Shown: positions 48,035 to 59,848 of the stretch, one piece after another
Position numbering within the stretch: the stretch's first letter is position 1
How the letters are laid out: the number at the start of each line of letters is the position of its first letter
Assembly: GCF_001638985.1 (NCBI RefSeq)
Contig: NW_017265155.1
Span: 558,001 to 622,000 of the forward strand
Origin: Phycomyces blakesleeanus NRRL 1555(-)
Taxonomy: Eukaryota > Mucoromycota > Mucoromycetes > Mucorales > Phycomycetaceae
Length of the DNA stretch: 64,000 nucleotides
Direction: 5' to 3'
Program-made: the position numbers and the translations under genes
Notes under the pieces: generated by a model
What the model saw: only the letters and a program-made list of their open reading frames with translations
Database searches by the model: none
What the model was told of the DNA's origin: nothing

Positions 48035-48709
48035 ATGAAATCTACTTGTACACTTCCTCCACTTGCAGATCTACTCTTGCTCGCTCGTTCACCAAACATG
48101 GATTCTCAAATGAGTGGATATTATCCACCAATCTGGTCACCTCGGCCTTCTTCACCCAGCCAATCCTTGTCTTCTATTCCCACTGCCCCTTACAATCCTC
48201 ACCCGCTCAAGGCCAAGCGTAAAAGAGCCTCTGCACCTCAACTCGCAGTCCTAAACCGTGTGTTTAGCCAGACATACTTTCCATCGACAGAACTGCGAAT
48301 TGATCTCGGAAAACAGTTAAATATGAGTCCTCGTACTGTCCAGATCTGGTTCCAAAACAAGCGCCAGGCTCTTCGCACTCGCGGAAAACTATCCGATAAA
48401 TGCGAATACTTTCAAGAGAACGATCACCATCATCACTATCATTATCAGGAACAGCCGCAACAACATTTAGTTCCTCTCATGAGCCCCCCACGCTCACCAC
48501 CTTCTTCTGATATTTACCCACACTTTCACCCGCATTCGAATCACTCTTTATCATCACCCCACTCTTACCAAAATGAAATCTCCAGAACCCTACCACCAGC
48601 CCGCATCTCACTTCCTCCACTTCGCCTGTCGCCATCATCCTATCCTCACAGCCCTGTATCGCCTTTCCCAAGTCCAGATTCAATTTACTCTATTTTCTTT
48701 AGAGAGTAA
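48035..48709 (+). CDS. Homeodomain transcription factor
   Basis: Single exon, 224 aa. A typical 60-residue homeodomain lies at about residues 59-116: KAKRKRASAPQLAVLNRVFS begins it, ELRIDLGKQLNMSPRTVQ holds helix II, and the recognition helix reads VQIWFQNKRQALRTR with the invariant Trp, Phe, Asn and Arg. There is no three-residue TALE insertion, so it is not a KN/mating-type TALE protein. The rest is low complexity: Pro/Ser-rich N-terminus, a His/Tyr run (HHHHYHYQEQ) and a Ser/Pro/His-rich C-terminus (MSPPRSPPSSD), as in fungal Yox1/Phx1-like factors. Likely nuclear. Target genes are unknown. Large gene-poor DNA follows it. Confidence 0.93.
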   Translation: MKSTCTLPPLADLLLLARSPNMDSQMSGYYPPIWSPRPSSPSQSLSSIPTAPYNPHPLKAKRKRASAPQLAVLNRVFSQTYFPSTELRIDLGKQLNMSPRTVQIWFQNKRQALRTRGKLSDKCEYFQENDHHHHYHYQEQPQQHLVPLMSPPRSPPSSDIYPHFHPHSNHSLSSPHSYQNEISRTLPPARISLPPLRLSPSSYPHSPVSPFPSPDSIYSIFFRE

Positions 48710-49081
48710 TTTGATCGACTTGAAATTATTATCATCCGAATGATAACATTAACATAATCAATATAATTTACCAGCCACAACTGCTACGATCAAACTTTAT
48801 CATCAACACCTCACTCTCACTCTCACTCTATACTCTCTCATGCGACCGACCAAGATAAAACGCCTATATACAACTCCAACGAATCATATATCACTCAAAG
48901 AAAAATATACCAAAAAATATATATATATACACCAAAACTTACAAGGACAAGACCAAAGACAATACAGAATTGCGACATTTGCAATACAAACCACCCGAAA
49001 AAAAATCCCTTTTCTATCCATTGTTCGATCAATTATTCTGACTATAACTATCCATATTACTACTACTTTAACTATTATTAC

Positions 49082-49115
<34 letters not shown>

Positions 49116-51726
49116 TTTGCGCCGTGTATAGTCGTCATTTCTTTTTCTTTTTCTTTATGTCTTGTTCATTTCTCCCTTTCTTCTTAAACCAGCCTTTTTT
49201 TCTTATGCACCTTTTTTATACTGAAAAAGAGAAAAGAGAAAAATACCTGCTGTTTTGTCTTTCTTTTCGTATTATGTTTGCCTTATGTTCTTTACTCTAG
49301 TTCTTGTATATGTCATGCTTTTTTTCTATCTATCTATCTATCTATCTATCTATATATATATTCTTATATATATATATATATATAATCATTCTTATAGTTT
49401 ATTCTTTTTTTTTTCTTTATTGCCATAGATCTTTAAACGCAAATAACCTTTTGTCTTTTTACACACTCACACTCATATTCATATTCATATTCACATTCAT
49501 ATTCACATTCACACTTGCAAATATATTTATATAAAGAATTGTTATATAGATTGTCTCTGCTCATTTTGGCTTTATATATATAAAAATATCTTATTTATTT
49601 AATAAGTTAATAAATAAATAAATTCAAAATATATATATATATATATACTATTTCCCCTCTCTTTTATATGCTTCCCCTCGTCCTTCAAAAGAAAACCACT
49701 CTAATTTTCATTTCAAGACACCCCTTCATAAACGATGATCTTTTGGCCATTATCTCTCTTGGTTTGTGTGAGTTTATTCTTATTATTATTATTTTGTTTA
49801 TTTCTTCACTACAAGACAGCAAACAATATCATCAACAGAAATAAGAAATATATATACAATTAATTAATTAATTAATTAATTAATTAAAGAAGTGGTGACA
49901 TTTAAGAGTGCATTATCATACGTTAATATTAACAATTCCTTTGTGTGTGTATATATATATATACATATTGCAATAATAAAATGAAGAACAAGTAGAAGAA
50001 GTAGTATAAGAATGGTAATAAACATAATAATAACTCTTTTTTCTTCTTTTCTTGTTTTATTAAATTATCTTTTAAGGCTATGTAAAAGAAAAGAAAAAAA
50101 AAAACTTAAAGTCGCAAAGGAGAAATAAATGGTTTGTTGTGAAATTGATTTGAAACCAAAGTTTTGGAAAGGTAAAAGGAAGAAGCTTTAGATAATGATT
50201 TACAAACAAACAAAAAAAGATATATGGTTTCTGTAATCGTCATAGTTTCTGTCTTTAATAGAGAAAAAGAGGTGATGAGCTATCCAGATTAACTATATAT
50301 ATTTTTTTGGAATCGATTTTGGGAATCAAAATCAGCGATCTCAGAAAACAAAACAAAATCTGGAATGCTTTCTTCTCCTTGTAGATTCTGTATTCTTTAA
50401 TATTTATATTGACACGACACGACACTATACGAAACTACACTATACAGGAAGAAATAGGAAAAGGTTTTTAGATATATATTATTTTGAATTTATATATATA
50501 ATTGTAAAATTGATATCCTCACCTTGCAGGTCAATTTGATTTTTCATTTATACTTTTTGTGAAATGTTTGTATATATAAGATTTTGAAAGGAGTATATAC
50601 ACAACCATTCTAGATTTCATTAATCTATTCTATTATATTCTATTATATTCTGAAAGTTGTACAACACAGACACCCAACTTGTTTTATGGGTGGGTGAGTG
50701 AAATAGGGCATTATAGTCAGATACTCCAATGAGTATGTCTGTGTAAATCCGTTGAATAGCCTACTGGATAGCTAAAAGTTGGTTGGTTTTGTATTCTAGC
50801 TCTATTGATTAGACTATTTATGTATAGTATGTCTCTATAACATTTTTACTTGGATTTCTTGGACTTCTAGTCCGAGCGCTTTAGCATTATAACTTATATT
50901 ACATGTTACTCTTATTATAATTATTTTAATAATATAATATAAAATAAAGTAAGACAATTGTATTACTTTCTCCTAGATTTTATTCTTCTTCTTCTTCTTC
51001 CTTTTTTCCCAAAACTTAACAGCCCTATTAAAATTGATAGCCATTGTTTAATATATGTATATTCAGTCGTACAGTCTATTTATTTATTTTATGTGTTGCG
51101 TTGTGTCGTGTAGTATATATTAATATTATATTCCTTTATTTTATATCTGCCTGTCTGTCTGTATGTACCTTTTTGACAAAATAAGACCTCCTTCATTACA
51201 TCTATATACATCTAATAATATTCTATTACTCCCTCTTTAAAGCATTATATTAATATAATATATAAATCTTGTTCTTTTTTTTTTCTTTCTCTTTTTCTTA
51301 AAATGTATATAGATAATCAATTATCAATTATCAGTTATCAGTCCCTATATACTATAATAATGCCATTGGATAATATCAATAAAAATAAGAATTATACGTC
51401 TTTCACCTTCTATCTTTAAAGGAGAAGAACAAAATATAGAACTATCGACAAGGGGTGCAAGTGTTGTATGGCGCGGAAAATATCAATTAGATAAAATATA
51501 ATGCGTATATAGATACCTACATATCCTTGTACATTGTTATAAGGATTCTGTCTGTCAAATGTGTATAAGTATAGATATAAATAACTGTATCTATATCTAT
51601 ATTTATGCATGTGCATTACTGGTTTAATATCCATCTTGTAAATAATCTACAGTACATTGAAAATTTTGTCTTTTTTTTTTCTTTTTTTCTTGTTGTAATA
51701 TTCTTCATATAGACTTTACATGCACC

Positions 51727-51770
51727 TGTACTTGTACTTGTACTTGTACTTGTACTTGAACTTGAACTTC
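51727..51770 (+). repeat. Hexanucleotide array (TGTACT)n/(TGAACT)n
   Basis: About seven units; the last two or three carry GAACTT in place of GTACTT. Intergenic. Confidence 0.88.
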
Positions 51771-53349
51771 TTGAAATAGAATAAATCAACATTATAGCCA
51801 TTCTTATTGACTTTTTTTTAAAAAAATTTATTTTTTTTTAAAAAAAAATTCTACTAGGAAACCGGGGTTAGCTCTCCTACGCACGCACAAAGTAAATCCT
51901 AGTCAGAAAAAGAAAAGATACCAACAACAACAACAACAAGAAAGTTGGAAAGGCTAATAAGGGGTGGGGAAGAATTTTCACTTTCTTTTTGGTTTTTTTA
52001 TTTTATTTGATGAATTGGGTTTATTTCTTGTATGTATTTGAGTGAGTGAGTGAGTGAAAAGTTGTGACACTGATACACAAATGCAATGTTCATATTTAAC
52101 TAACAAAAATCTCATATTTAAACAAGCCAGACTCTAAATTGACTTTTACGCAATATGATTCAACAGATTATTAGATACCAAGGCTCATGTCATTCTAAAG
52201 TCTTTAGTACTGCAATCAAAATAATAATACTAGCAATAATAATAATACAAGATTTGAACCCTAATATATATATATATATTAATTTATTTCATTTTCTTAA
52301 TCTTTTTTTTTTATAATACAGTATAGTATTATGATAATGATAGTAGTAATAGTAATTAATGTATGCATTGGACTTTTACATTTGGCGGGCAGTATACGGA
52401 CCAGATCCCAGGCTATAATCAAAGCCAAATATAGCCATAGCCATAGCCATAGCCACCCACACACACACAACCACACTATATTTATATACACATTTCATTT
52501 CATTTCATTTCATTTCATTTCATTTCATTACAGATATTGAAACCAATTAATACAACCAAGTGATGTGTTGAGTACATGGTTTGAATTTCTTCTTATTATT
52601 ATTATTTTAAACAAAACAAAAAGAAACTTTGAAAATGAACCCTTATTTTAAATTATTTATTATATTATAATTGTTGTTGTATTTGATGCAAATCCAAATG
52701 CAAATGCAGATGTAAAGTGTAGATGTATGTACTTAGCCACACGCTGGCTGGCTGGATTGACAGACAGAAAGACAGACAGACAGACAGATAAATATACATA
52801 TATAAAGTATAAAAGGGGGGAGAACTAGGCGTTTGATATAAGAGAAGTTGGATGGCTGGGGTCTCCTTTTTGTTAAGGGATGCACGTGGTAATAATGCAC
52901 ACGTCCCCTTCCTTCTCCTATTCAACCACAAGACTAAATTTATATATTTTTTATATTTAACATCTTTCAAACAAGCATAGTCAATTGGCCAAGTGTACAG
53001 CCAACCACATACTGTGCACATACATATACATATCTATATATTTAGATATGTTAAAATCGTACAGCTACTGCATGGCTCACAGCCTATTTTTATATACCAG
53101 TATCTAAGAACAAGAAATTAAGAAGAGTACAAAGAAACGCGAGTCAAGTACAACACAAGATCCCTTGTTTTCTTTCTTTCTTTCTCTTATTTAGTCAATT
53201 GAACAGTATCTGTAGAAACAGAATACCAAACCTTTCCTTTTTCTTCTTCTTTTGTTTGAAAAATATTCTTGTTACAAGTAGATAATTAAAGCTTCTCCGC
53301 TGTACAACAATCAAGACACTTCATTACACGTGTTTGATATCTCTAATTA

Positions 53350-53350
<1 letters not shown>

Positions 53351-53392
<42 letters not shown>
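53351..53392 (+). repeat. Trinucleotide array (ATT)n
   Basis: Fourteen uninterrupted ATT units in intergenic DNA. Confidence 0.9.
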
Positions 53393-53393
<1 letters not shown>

Positions 53394-53784
53394 GTCATCA
53401 GTATTACTACTATCACCATAGTAATAGCAAAGATGCATTTCTGTTTTTTTTCTTCTTTGGTATTTATTGGTAGATAATACACGCATATATATATATATAT
53501 ATTATGTAGGTAGAATATATAAATTCAGTCAATTATAACACTGGTTTACAAACAATGATTAAAAAACACAAAAAATAAGGTAAAGTAAAGTATAAAAAAA
53601 AAAGTAAAGTGTATGTATATACATGTAAAGGTAATTCAATTGGTAGAGAGAGAGAGAGAGAGAGATTAATAAGAGGTTAAATATGAATAGGTTGATAATA
53701 TATGTAGCGTACGCGCGCGTATATGTGGCGTATGTGTAAGTATGTGTAGTGTATATAAAATGTAGATAATATCAATTTAAACTA

Positions 53785-55256
53785 TTATGCATTTTCACTC
53801 GTAAATTCAACATAGGATTCTGGTATCAACCCAGTGTCTTCATTTACATCCGCAATTAACCAGCCCTGTTATACGTATATAGGTATAGATTATTATTATT
53901 ATTATTATTTTTAAAAAAAAAAAAAAAAAAAAGATGAAAATGAGTAAATTTGAATTTGACTTTTTCTTCTTCTTCTTCTTCTTTATAATCATATTTATAT
54001 ATAATTGTCTGACTTACATGACATTGTCTGTATTGAACCCAGACAAGTTGGCCAGCCTTCATTGCAATCTCATATTCAGTTTCTGGGTAAAAATCGTAAA
54101 GAACGCGTGCTTGTCGGCCGGTGAACTCTGAACTCGAGAGAGAGATTTCAGATAGTCGATGAGATGATCGTTTGTTCGATTCAAATAATTTTCCGTGGTG
54201 AAGTGAAGAGGTAGCTGGGTAGGCAAAATCACGAATGATTACATTGAAATCTACACAATTGATGATGTATAGAAAGATCATTTAGCCTTCTAACTCTATT
54301 TTAGAGATGTATAAATGTATATAAATTTTGTATTACACAACTATAATTCTAATAATTATTAAAGGTATACTTGCTTGGTGTTTGAATTTGTGTTTGTGTT
54401 TGAATTTGTGTTTGTGTTTGTGTTTGAATTTGAATTTGTGTTTGGGTAGGTACAGGTGCAGGCATTAATGTTGGTGTTGGCGTTGGCGTTGGTGGTGATG
54501 AGGTCTCGTTACCCAATACAGGCTTTGGTTTTTGTATAAATATAATGCAATTACAAGTCCATAGATTTACGCAAATAAATAAATATATTAGTAATTGATA
54601 CAGACATGCGCATATCTCTTTCCCTCTTTCTCTCTCTCTCTTTTACATATATATATATATATTTATATCTATGTATGTGTGTGGGTATTTACCGGTCCAG
54701 CCGCCTCCAAAGATGAGGGTGTATTAGGAGGTACATTAATGTCTTTTTCTTCTTCTTCGTCTTTGATTTCATTTTCCAGGCTTTTCTTTTCAGAGTTACA
54801 AACTAAAGAGACCCTGTGACGTTCGGTACAGATAGCTTCAATCGGTTTCTGTTGTGAATCTCGTAGGGCGGCATGCTCTTTGAGTTCTTTAGGTGATGAG
54901 ATTGAAACGCTTTCATCATTAGAAGAACAAGACGTAATGGACGTATTACTGTCTTGGCGGGTGAGTTGGGTTTTTGGTCTGAAGGGTTTTGTCGATTGGT
55001 TCTTTCGAGTGACCTATTTTAAATACATAGAATGTAGAATGTAATAAAGTCATTTAGTCATTTAGTCATTTTAGTCATTTTAGTCAGTCAGCTTTTATTT
55101 TATTTTTTATTTATTTATTTTATTTTATTTTATTTGGTAGAGGGTGTAGTTATTGTGAATGAAAAAAAAAAGACTAGGTATTGGAATATAATGTACTCAA
55201 GGGACCATTACCTTTTTCACCAATAGTGCAAATGTGATTAGGGTAGAGAGACTCAT
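53785..55256 (-). CDS. SH3-domain protein, Nbp2/Skb5-like
   Basis: Minus-strand exons 55256-55212, 55013-54693, 54522-54513 (10 nt), 54250-54018 and 53865-53785 give 229 aa. The C-terminal 60 residues are an SH3 domain: RQARVLYDFYPETEYEIAMK (ALYDF variant), AGQLVWVQYRQCHGWLIADV, NEDTGLIPESYVEF. Before it, DFNVIIRDFAYPATSSLHHG resembles the segment in front of the SH3 domain of Nbp2/Skb5, adaptors that bring phosphatases or PAK kinases to MAPK pathways; that assignment is from memory and tentative. The first 170 residues are Ser/Lys/Glu-rich with EEEEKD and SISSPKE. The 10-nt microexon (CCTGTATTGG) is the only way I find to keep the frame between GGACCG and GATTTC. The long (TTTGTG/TTTGAA)n array at 54384-54440 is intronic. 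Confidence 0.75.
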
Positions 55257-55480
55257 AATACTAGTAGGTCATAAAACTACTGGACTTGAATAAATAATAA
55301 TAATAATCTGTATAAAGATAGATAGATAGATAAAGAAGAAAGGAAAGGAAAGGAAAGGTGTGGGTTGTGTGTAGTAGGTAACAATTGGCAGTGACCGAGG
55401 GTGTGCAAAGACAAAGAAGAAGAGTAAAGAAAAGAGAGTATGGGTTGGTTGGAAGGCTAAGCCTTGGCGCTTGTGGAGAT

Positions 55481-55514
<34 letters not shown>

Positions 55515-55839
55515 GGAAAAAATGGGCGGCAAAAATCACAAATTTGATGATGATTACAATAATAATAATAATAATAAATTCTAATTAATGTTTTTTTTAA
55601 AAAAAAAAACTATAATATATTGTATATATTGTATATATATATATATAATATAAAGAGAGAGAGACAGGAGAAGGGAAAGAGAGGGAGAGGAAGGGGGGAG
55701 AAGGGTGGGGATTATTATTATTATTATTATTTTGGGTGGGAGACACGAAAAAGACAGATGGCTTCCAAGTTTTATATATTAAACAATATTTCTTGTGTTG
55801 CATTTGAGACTCCAGTTGAGCTGTAATTGGTTTAATTCA
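55257..55839. other. Intergenic, 0.58 kb
   Basis: Tandem-oriented spacer between the SH3 gene and the pyrophosphatase gene upstream of it. A/G-rich with (AAAG)n near 55484-55500, (GA)n near 55501-55514, T8A11 at 55591-55609 and (ATT)n near 55710-55732. Open frames here reflect purine-rich repeats. Confidence 0.6.
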
Positions 55840-57029
55840 TCAACCAACGTAGTACCACTTGTTATCGGCCTCTCCAGGGTTATTGCTCTAAAATAAAATA
55901 AATATAAGGTCAATATAAACCCTTAGATTATGTGTTTATTTACTTTTTTTACTTCTTGACTAGGCTTGATCGATTTACTGCTGGTTGTATATGGAGAACC
56001 CTTAATGGTGACATTTGCACTACAGAATAGACGCAAAATAAAATATTAATATTAATATTATTATTAATGGCAATCAATAACTTGAATAAGGTTGGTTTGG
56101 TGATCCAAAATAATAATAATCATAATCATAATCGTAATCGTAATCGTAATAATGCTCACACTGCCAAATCATGTGTATCAGCCTTGGCGGGAGTATCTCC
56201 CTTGATCAGTTTTTGCCAGGCTTCATGTGTCTCTTCAATAATGGTATTTGCATATGCCTAAGATATATCCACAGTTACAGTCAAATAAATAATTTTTTTT
56301 GCGTTACCTTGTCTTTGCATTGACCATCAAAAGCAAACTCGTTTTCAGGTTTACCATCAGGGACCTTGTAAATCTTGAACCAGCGATAAGTGGCGTCCAA
56401 AAGTCCCGGGAAATGGGTCTCGACATCCTTGATATCTAGTTATCTCAATATATATACATATTAGCTAAATTATTTTTGTTTCTATTTCTATTTCTATTTC
56501 CTGTTTGCTTACCATGTACTTTGTTGGCCAATGGATCTTTTGTGTCAATCGCAATCACCTTCCAATCAGTCTCTCCTTCGTCCAATAGAGCCATCACTCC
56601 AAGAACCTTGACTTCCTTAACCTCGCCTGCTACACCCAATTTCTCTCCAATCTCACACACATCAATCGGATCATTGTCTCCACGTGCATTCGTATCTGGG
56701 TTAGACTGTGTAGGGTCCTCCCATGTCTAAAATGTATATACATACATATGTAGGTATGTAGGTATGTAGGTATGTATACATGTATGTATATATGTGTTAC
56801 CACTTTAAGCAATCTTGCCTTTATATAGATTGTATACATGTACATGTACTAATCAATTGGTCAATTGATTGGTTGGTTGATTGATTTACCTGCGGCAATG
56901 CGCCATAATTCCACAAATATCCCTTGTATGGAAAACAGTTACGAACAAATCGAACCTTGCCCTTTTTGACATCTTGCTTCAATGGATTAAACTCTTCTCC
57001 AGTAGCAACCTTTTATATGTATATTTATT

Positions 57030-57062
<33 letters not shown>

Positions 57063-57509
57063 TGGATTTTAATCAATTAATAAAGCAAATGATATAATTT
57101 TAATATATATATAGATAGATAATATACAAAAAAAAAAGAAACTTTACTTCAATTTTGGCATTTGTCCATCGAGGAATTTCAACGACCATATTCAAAACTG
57201 ACTTTTCAGTGTTGGTAAAAAGAGGAATGTCATGGAAAGGAGAAATAATCTGACCATCCTTCTCTAAATACAACCATTAGTTTTTTTTTTAAAAAAAAAA
57301 AAAAAGAAAAGAAAGAAAGAATGCATATAAAGTATATATAAATGAACTTGTGTTGGTAATCATTCCTCACCAATATAAATACGATGAGATTCAGTGAATG
57401 GTGTTCCTGTTGCCAAGCGAGTATAGTTTGACATTGCTCTTATTGACATTCTTGTTGCAGAATGAAAATTAAGGTTGTTAGATCGCATTCCAGTAATCAA
57501 GAAATTCAT
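55840..57509 (-). CDS. PPA2: Inorganic pyrophosphatase (family I), probably mitochondrial or dual-targeted
   Basis: Hydrolyses pyrophosphate with Mg2+. Minus-strand exons 57509-57371, 57263-57148, 57009-56890, 56726-56513, 56435-56308, 56257-56160, 56019-55953 and 55887-55840 give 309 aa. Active-site parts: [61 protein letters not shown], the signature [16 protein letters not shown] with its metal-binding Asp residues, and [19 protein letters not shown]; the end is ADNKWYYVG. The first 25 residues have no acids and several Arg/Asn/Ser, as in a presequence, and in-frame Met codons follow at 21 and 26 ([12 protein letters not shown]), where cytosolic forms start. The donor after exon 7 could also be at 55943, adding VKK. 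It diverges from the AVEN-like gene. Confidence 0.93.
56109..56150 (+). repeat. Hexanucleotide array (AATCAT)n/(AATCGT)n in a pyrophosphatase intron
   Basis: About six units, AATCAT first and AATCGT after, adjoining a short (AAT)n run. It lies just inside the donor side of the sixth pyrophosphatase intron. Confidence 0.85.
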
Positions 57510-57850
57510 TTCAAAAAAAAAAAAATATGTAATAGCAATAATAAAGAATTTTGTCTACACAATTGTATATCTTTTTTTTTTTTGTCTTTCTTTCTAAATA
57601 AACGTATTTGACTCCTATCCTCTTCCTTGATATTCAGGGACCTTGTTTTAATTTTTAATTTTTCTTAAATAAAATAAAATAAATAGAAATGTATGCTGTA
57701 AAACTACTCGCCGTCACACCACGTGAAAGTAAAGTCTGAACAAAGAAAGACTTCCTTGAATAGAGAAGTCATCATTTCTAATTTTATTTTTTTTAAAAAG
57801 AAAAAGAAGAAGAAGAAAAAAGTGGACAATTCTCAGCTCATCTAAACATT
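57510..57850. promoter_or_regulatory. Divergent promoter region, pyrophosphatase and AVEN-like gene
   Basis: 341 bp between the two starts, AT-rich with T runs near 57571-57581 and a T8A5 step at about 57787-57799. No factor site is claimed. Confidence 0.6.
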
Positions 57851-59261
57851 ATGCGACCTGACGAACATAAATCAAAGGAATCAAAAAGATACCAAGCTAA
57901 GAAATTAAAGCAAGGAGATGCCACTGCAGCAGAGATTGCCGGTGCCCGTAAGATAGCTGCAGCTAAATCACGCGATAAAGGAACCGGAATTGCAGCAATC
58001 CGTAGACGAAATGGAGAAGCATTACCACAATCTCAGATCGATGAGCAACGAGAAAGGTCTATTTTGTTTGCACGTCGAAAACTTGGAACGAATGCGGATC
58101 GTTACAAAGAAGTATCAGCCGAAGGTTAGTGTACTCGATACATAAATATAAATATCAAATGTTTCTATATATGTATATATGTATATACATATATATATAT
58201 ATATATCTGTATTTTAGATGAGATTACACAGGACGCAGAGCTTGGTATTGATCGTGAGACGACCGAACTTGTTGGGCTGCTTGAAGAGACAGGTAATTAA
58301 TAATGATAATAAGGAAATTTGAGTTGGTTTGCATTAGTGTGTGAATTGGGTTTAATTTTAAATGATATGTGTATTAATATGTATATAATTATCAAATGTG
58401 ATTTGTGTGTATTGTTAATAGACGATACGGCAGCAGGCGCATCTTATTTCAAATTCAAAGAAGAGCAAGTGTGGGATACACAAACAACAGAAGAGCAAGA
58501 AGAAGTATGACTTGAATATATCTATATATCCATATCCATATCCATATTTAAATGTATTAAATAGGTATATCGTACAATGATGCAAGTTGATTTTGATTCG
58601 TTTGAAGGGATACTTCAACAAACAGACACAAGAACTTTACTGGGATTATCTGAAAAGGACATTGGTCTGGTAAGACGTGATTTTTGTAATCGTTGGACCA
58701 AAAAAAAAATTAAAACACAAAAATACACGCATATACATATGCATATATATATATATATATATATACACCAAAAAAAACAAGGTTGATTGTGTGTTTGAAC
58801 AAGAACCCATTACTGTCACAAAACCAATTGTTCCTGCGGTTACAAAAAATTCAAAGGGGCTAGTTCTTTTCAAGTCCTTGATTATTACGGAGCCAAAGAA
58901 GGAAGTAGATGGGATTTATTTGCGAAATGACGGATCTAATCATCGATCGGCTACAAACAATCCAAAAGCAGCTTTGGTGGATAGCACAAAAGACACAGGT
59001 AAAGTACAATTACGAGCAATCGAGTTTGTATATAATTACATATATACAAATCTGTATACCATTGAAATACATTATGGTTTCCTTTTTGCTGTTCAATGTC
59101 CAAAAGCGCCTTTTGATAGTACAGTACAATAAAATATCTATATAGCTATTCATGGCAATTAGTAGTAACATGTAATTTATTTTATTTTTCTTGAATATAT
59201 ATTTATATTTATATATAAAAATGTGTATGTGTGGTCATGGCTACATAATGTGTGTATCTCG

Positions 59262-59297
<36 letters not shown>

Positions 59298-59687
59298 AAT
59301 AGAGGATCTCGATGAATTACTGGCGTTGGATACACCCAAAGTGACAGGTTTGTCATACAAATACTACAATTGAGCACATCATTATTATAATTGTCTGAGA
59401 TTTACATGCACTATAAACACACACACACACACACACACGCACACACACACATACACAAACAATTATATATGTATATATTATATATGTATATGGGCTGTAT
59501 TAGAAAATCATTACCCTCCAAGAGGCTTTTCCCACACAACAAAGGAACCCCAAGCAACAAGACCAAGTGTCCCAAAGCCCACTTCTAAAAAAGGTAAAAT
59601 ATACTTTTATATGTAAGAAAAGAAAAAGGAAAAATTACGGCTCACTAATCAATCAACATCTTCTCGCTCCATTTCTTTATCTTTTTT

Positions 59688-59733
<46 letters not shown>

Positions 59734-59848
59734 GTGTGTATTAGGGTTCGTCTTACCTAAACCCGGAGCCACGCGGATGTCGAAAATGGCTGCCCAGACC
59801 ACAGAACCAACAGAAGATGAGGCCTGGTTAGATGATATTCTTGGATAA
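57851..59848 (+). CDS. AVEN-like protein
   Basis: Eight exons, 57851-58124, 58218-58292, 58422-58504, 58565-58669, 58782-58998, 59303-59347, 59504-59593 and 59745-59848, give 330 aa. The N-terminal 90 residues are basic. The middle, TTELVGLLEETDDTAAGASY then FKFKEEQVWDT, matches the AVEN block TDFSVLLSSAGDSFSQF-RFAEEKEWDS as I recall it, and MMQVDFDSFEGILQQTDTRT fits the helix that follows. EDLDELLALDTPKV and the last residues DEAWLDDILG correspond to the AVEN C-terminal LDLLLNLDAP and DWLDSM elements. AVEN in animals binds Bcl-xL/Apaf-1, activates ATM at G2/M and aids translation of G-quadruplex mRNAs; its role in a fungus is unknown. Most introns contain long (TA)n runs. Confidence 0.65.

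Larger units (their letters stand above)
48710..53784. other. Gene-poor region, 5.1 kb, microsatellite-rich
   Basis: No supported gene. Contains (ATT)n near 49079-49112, (CTAT)n near 49327-49354, (TTCATA)n near 49469-49512, (TTAA)n near 49857-49887, (TTGTAC)n at 51727-51770, T8A7 and T9A9 at 51812-51848, (CATAGC)n near 52433-52455, (TTTCA)n near 52490-52528, (ACAG)n near 52764-52789, (ATT)n at 53351-53392 and (AG)n near 53646-53666. Open frames here are repeats read as protein. The region is 3' of the homeobox gene and 3' of the SH3 gene. Confidence 0.6.

Noticed and set aside
54363..54512. Gln-Thr repeat exon in the SH3 gene (minus strand)
   Set aside because: Its ends do not give a phase that fits the next exon; in the frame that would fit, a stop codon lies upstream. 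It is taken as intronic repeat.
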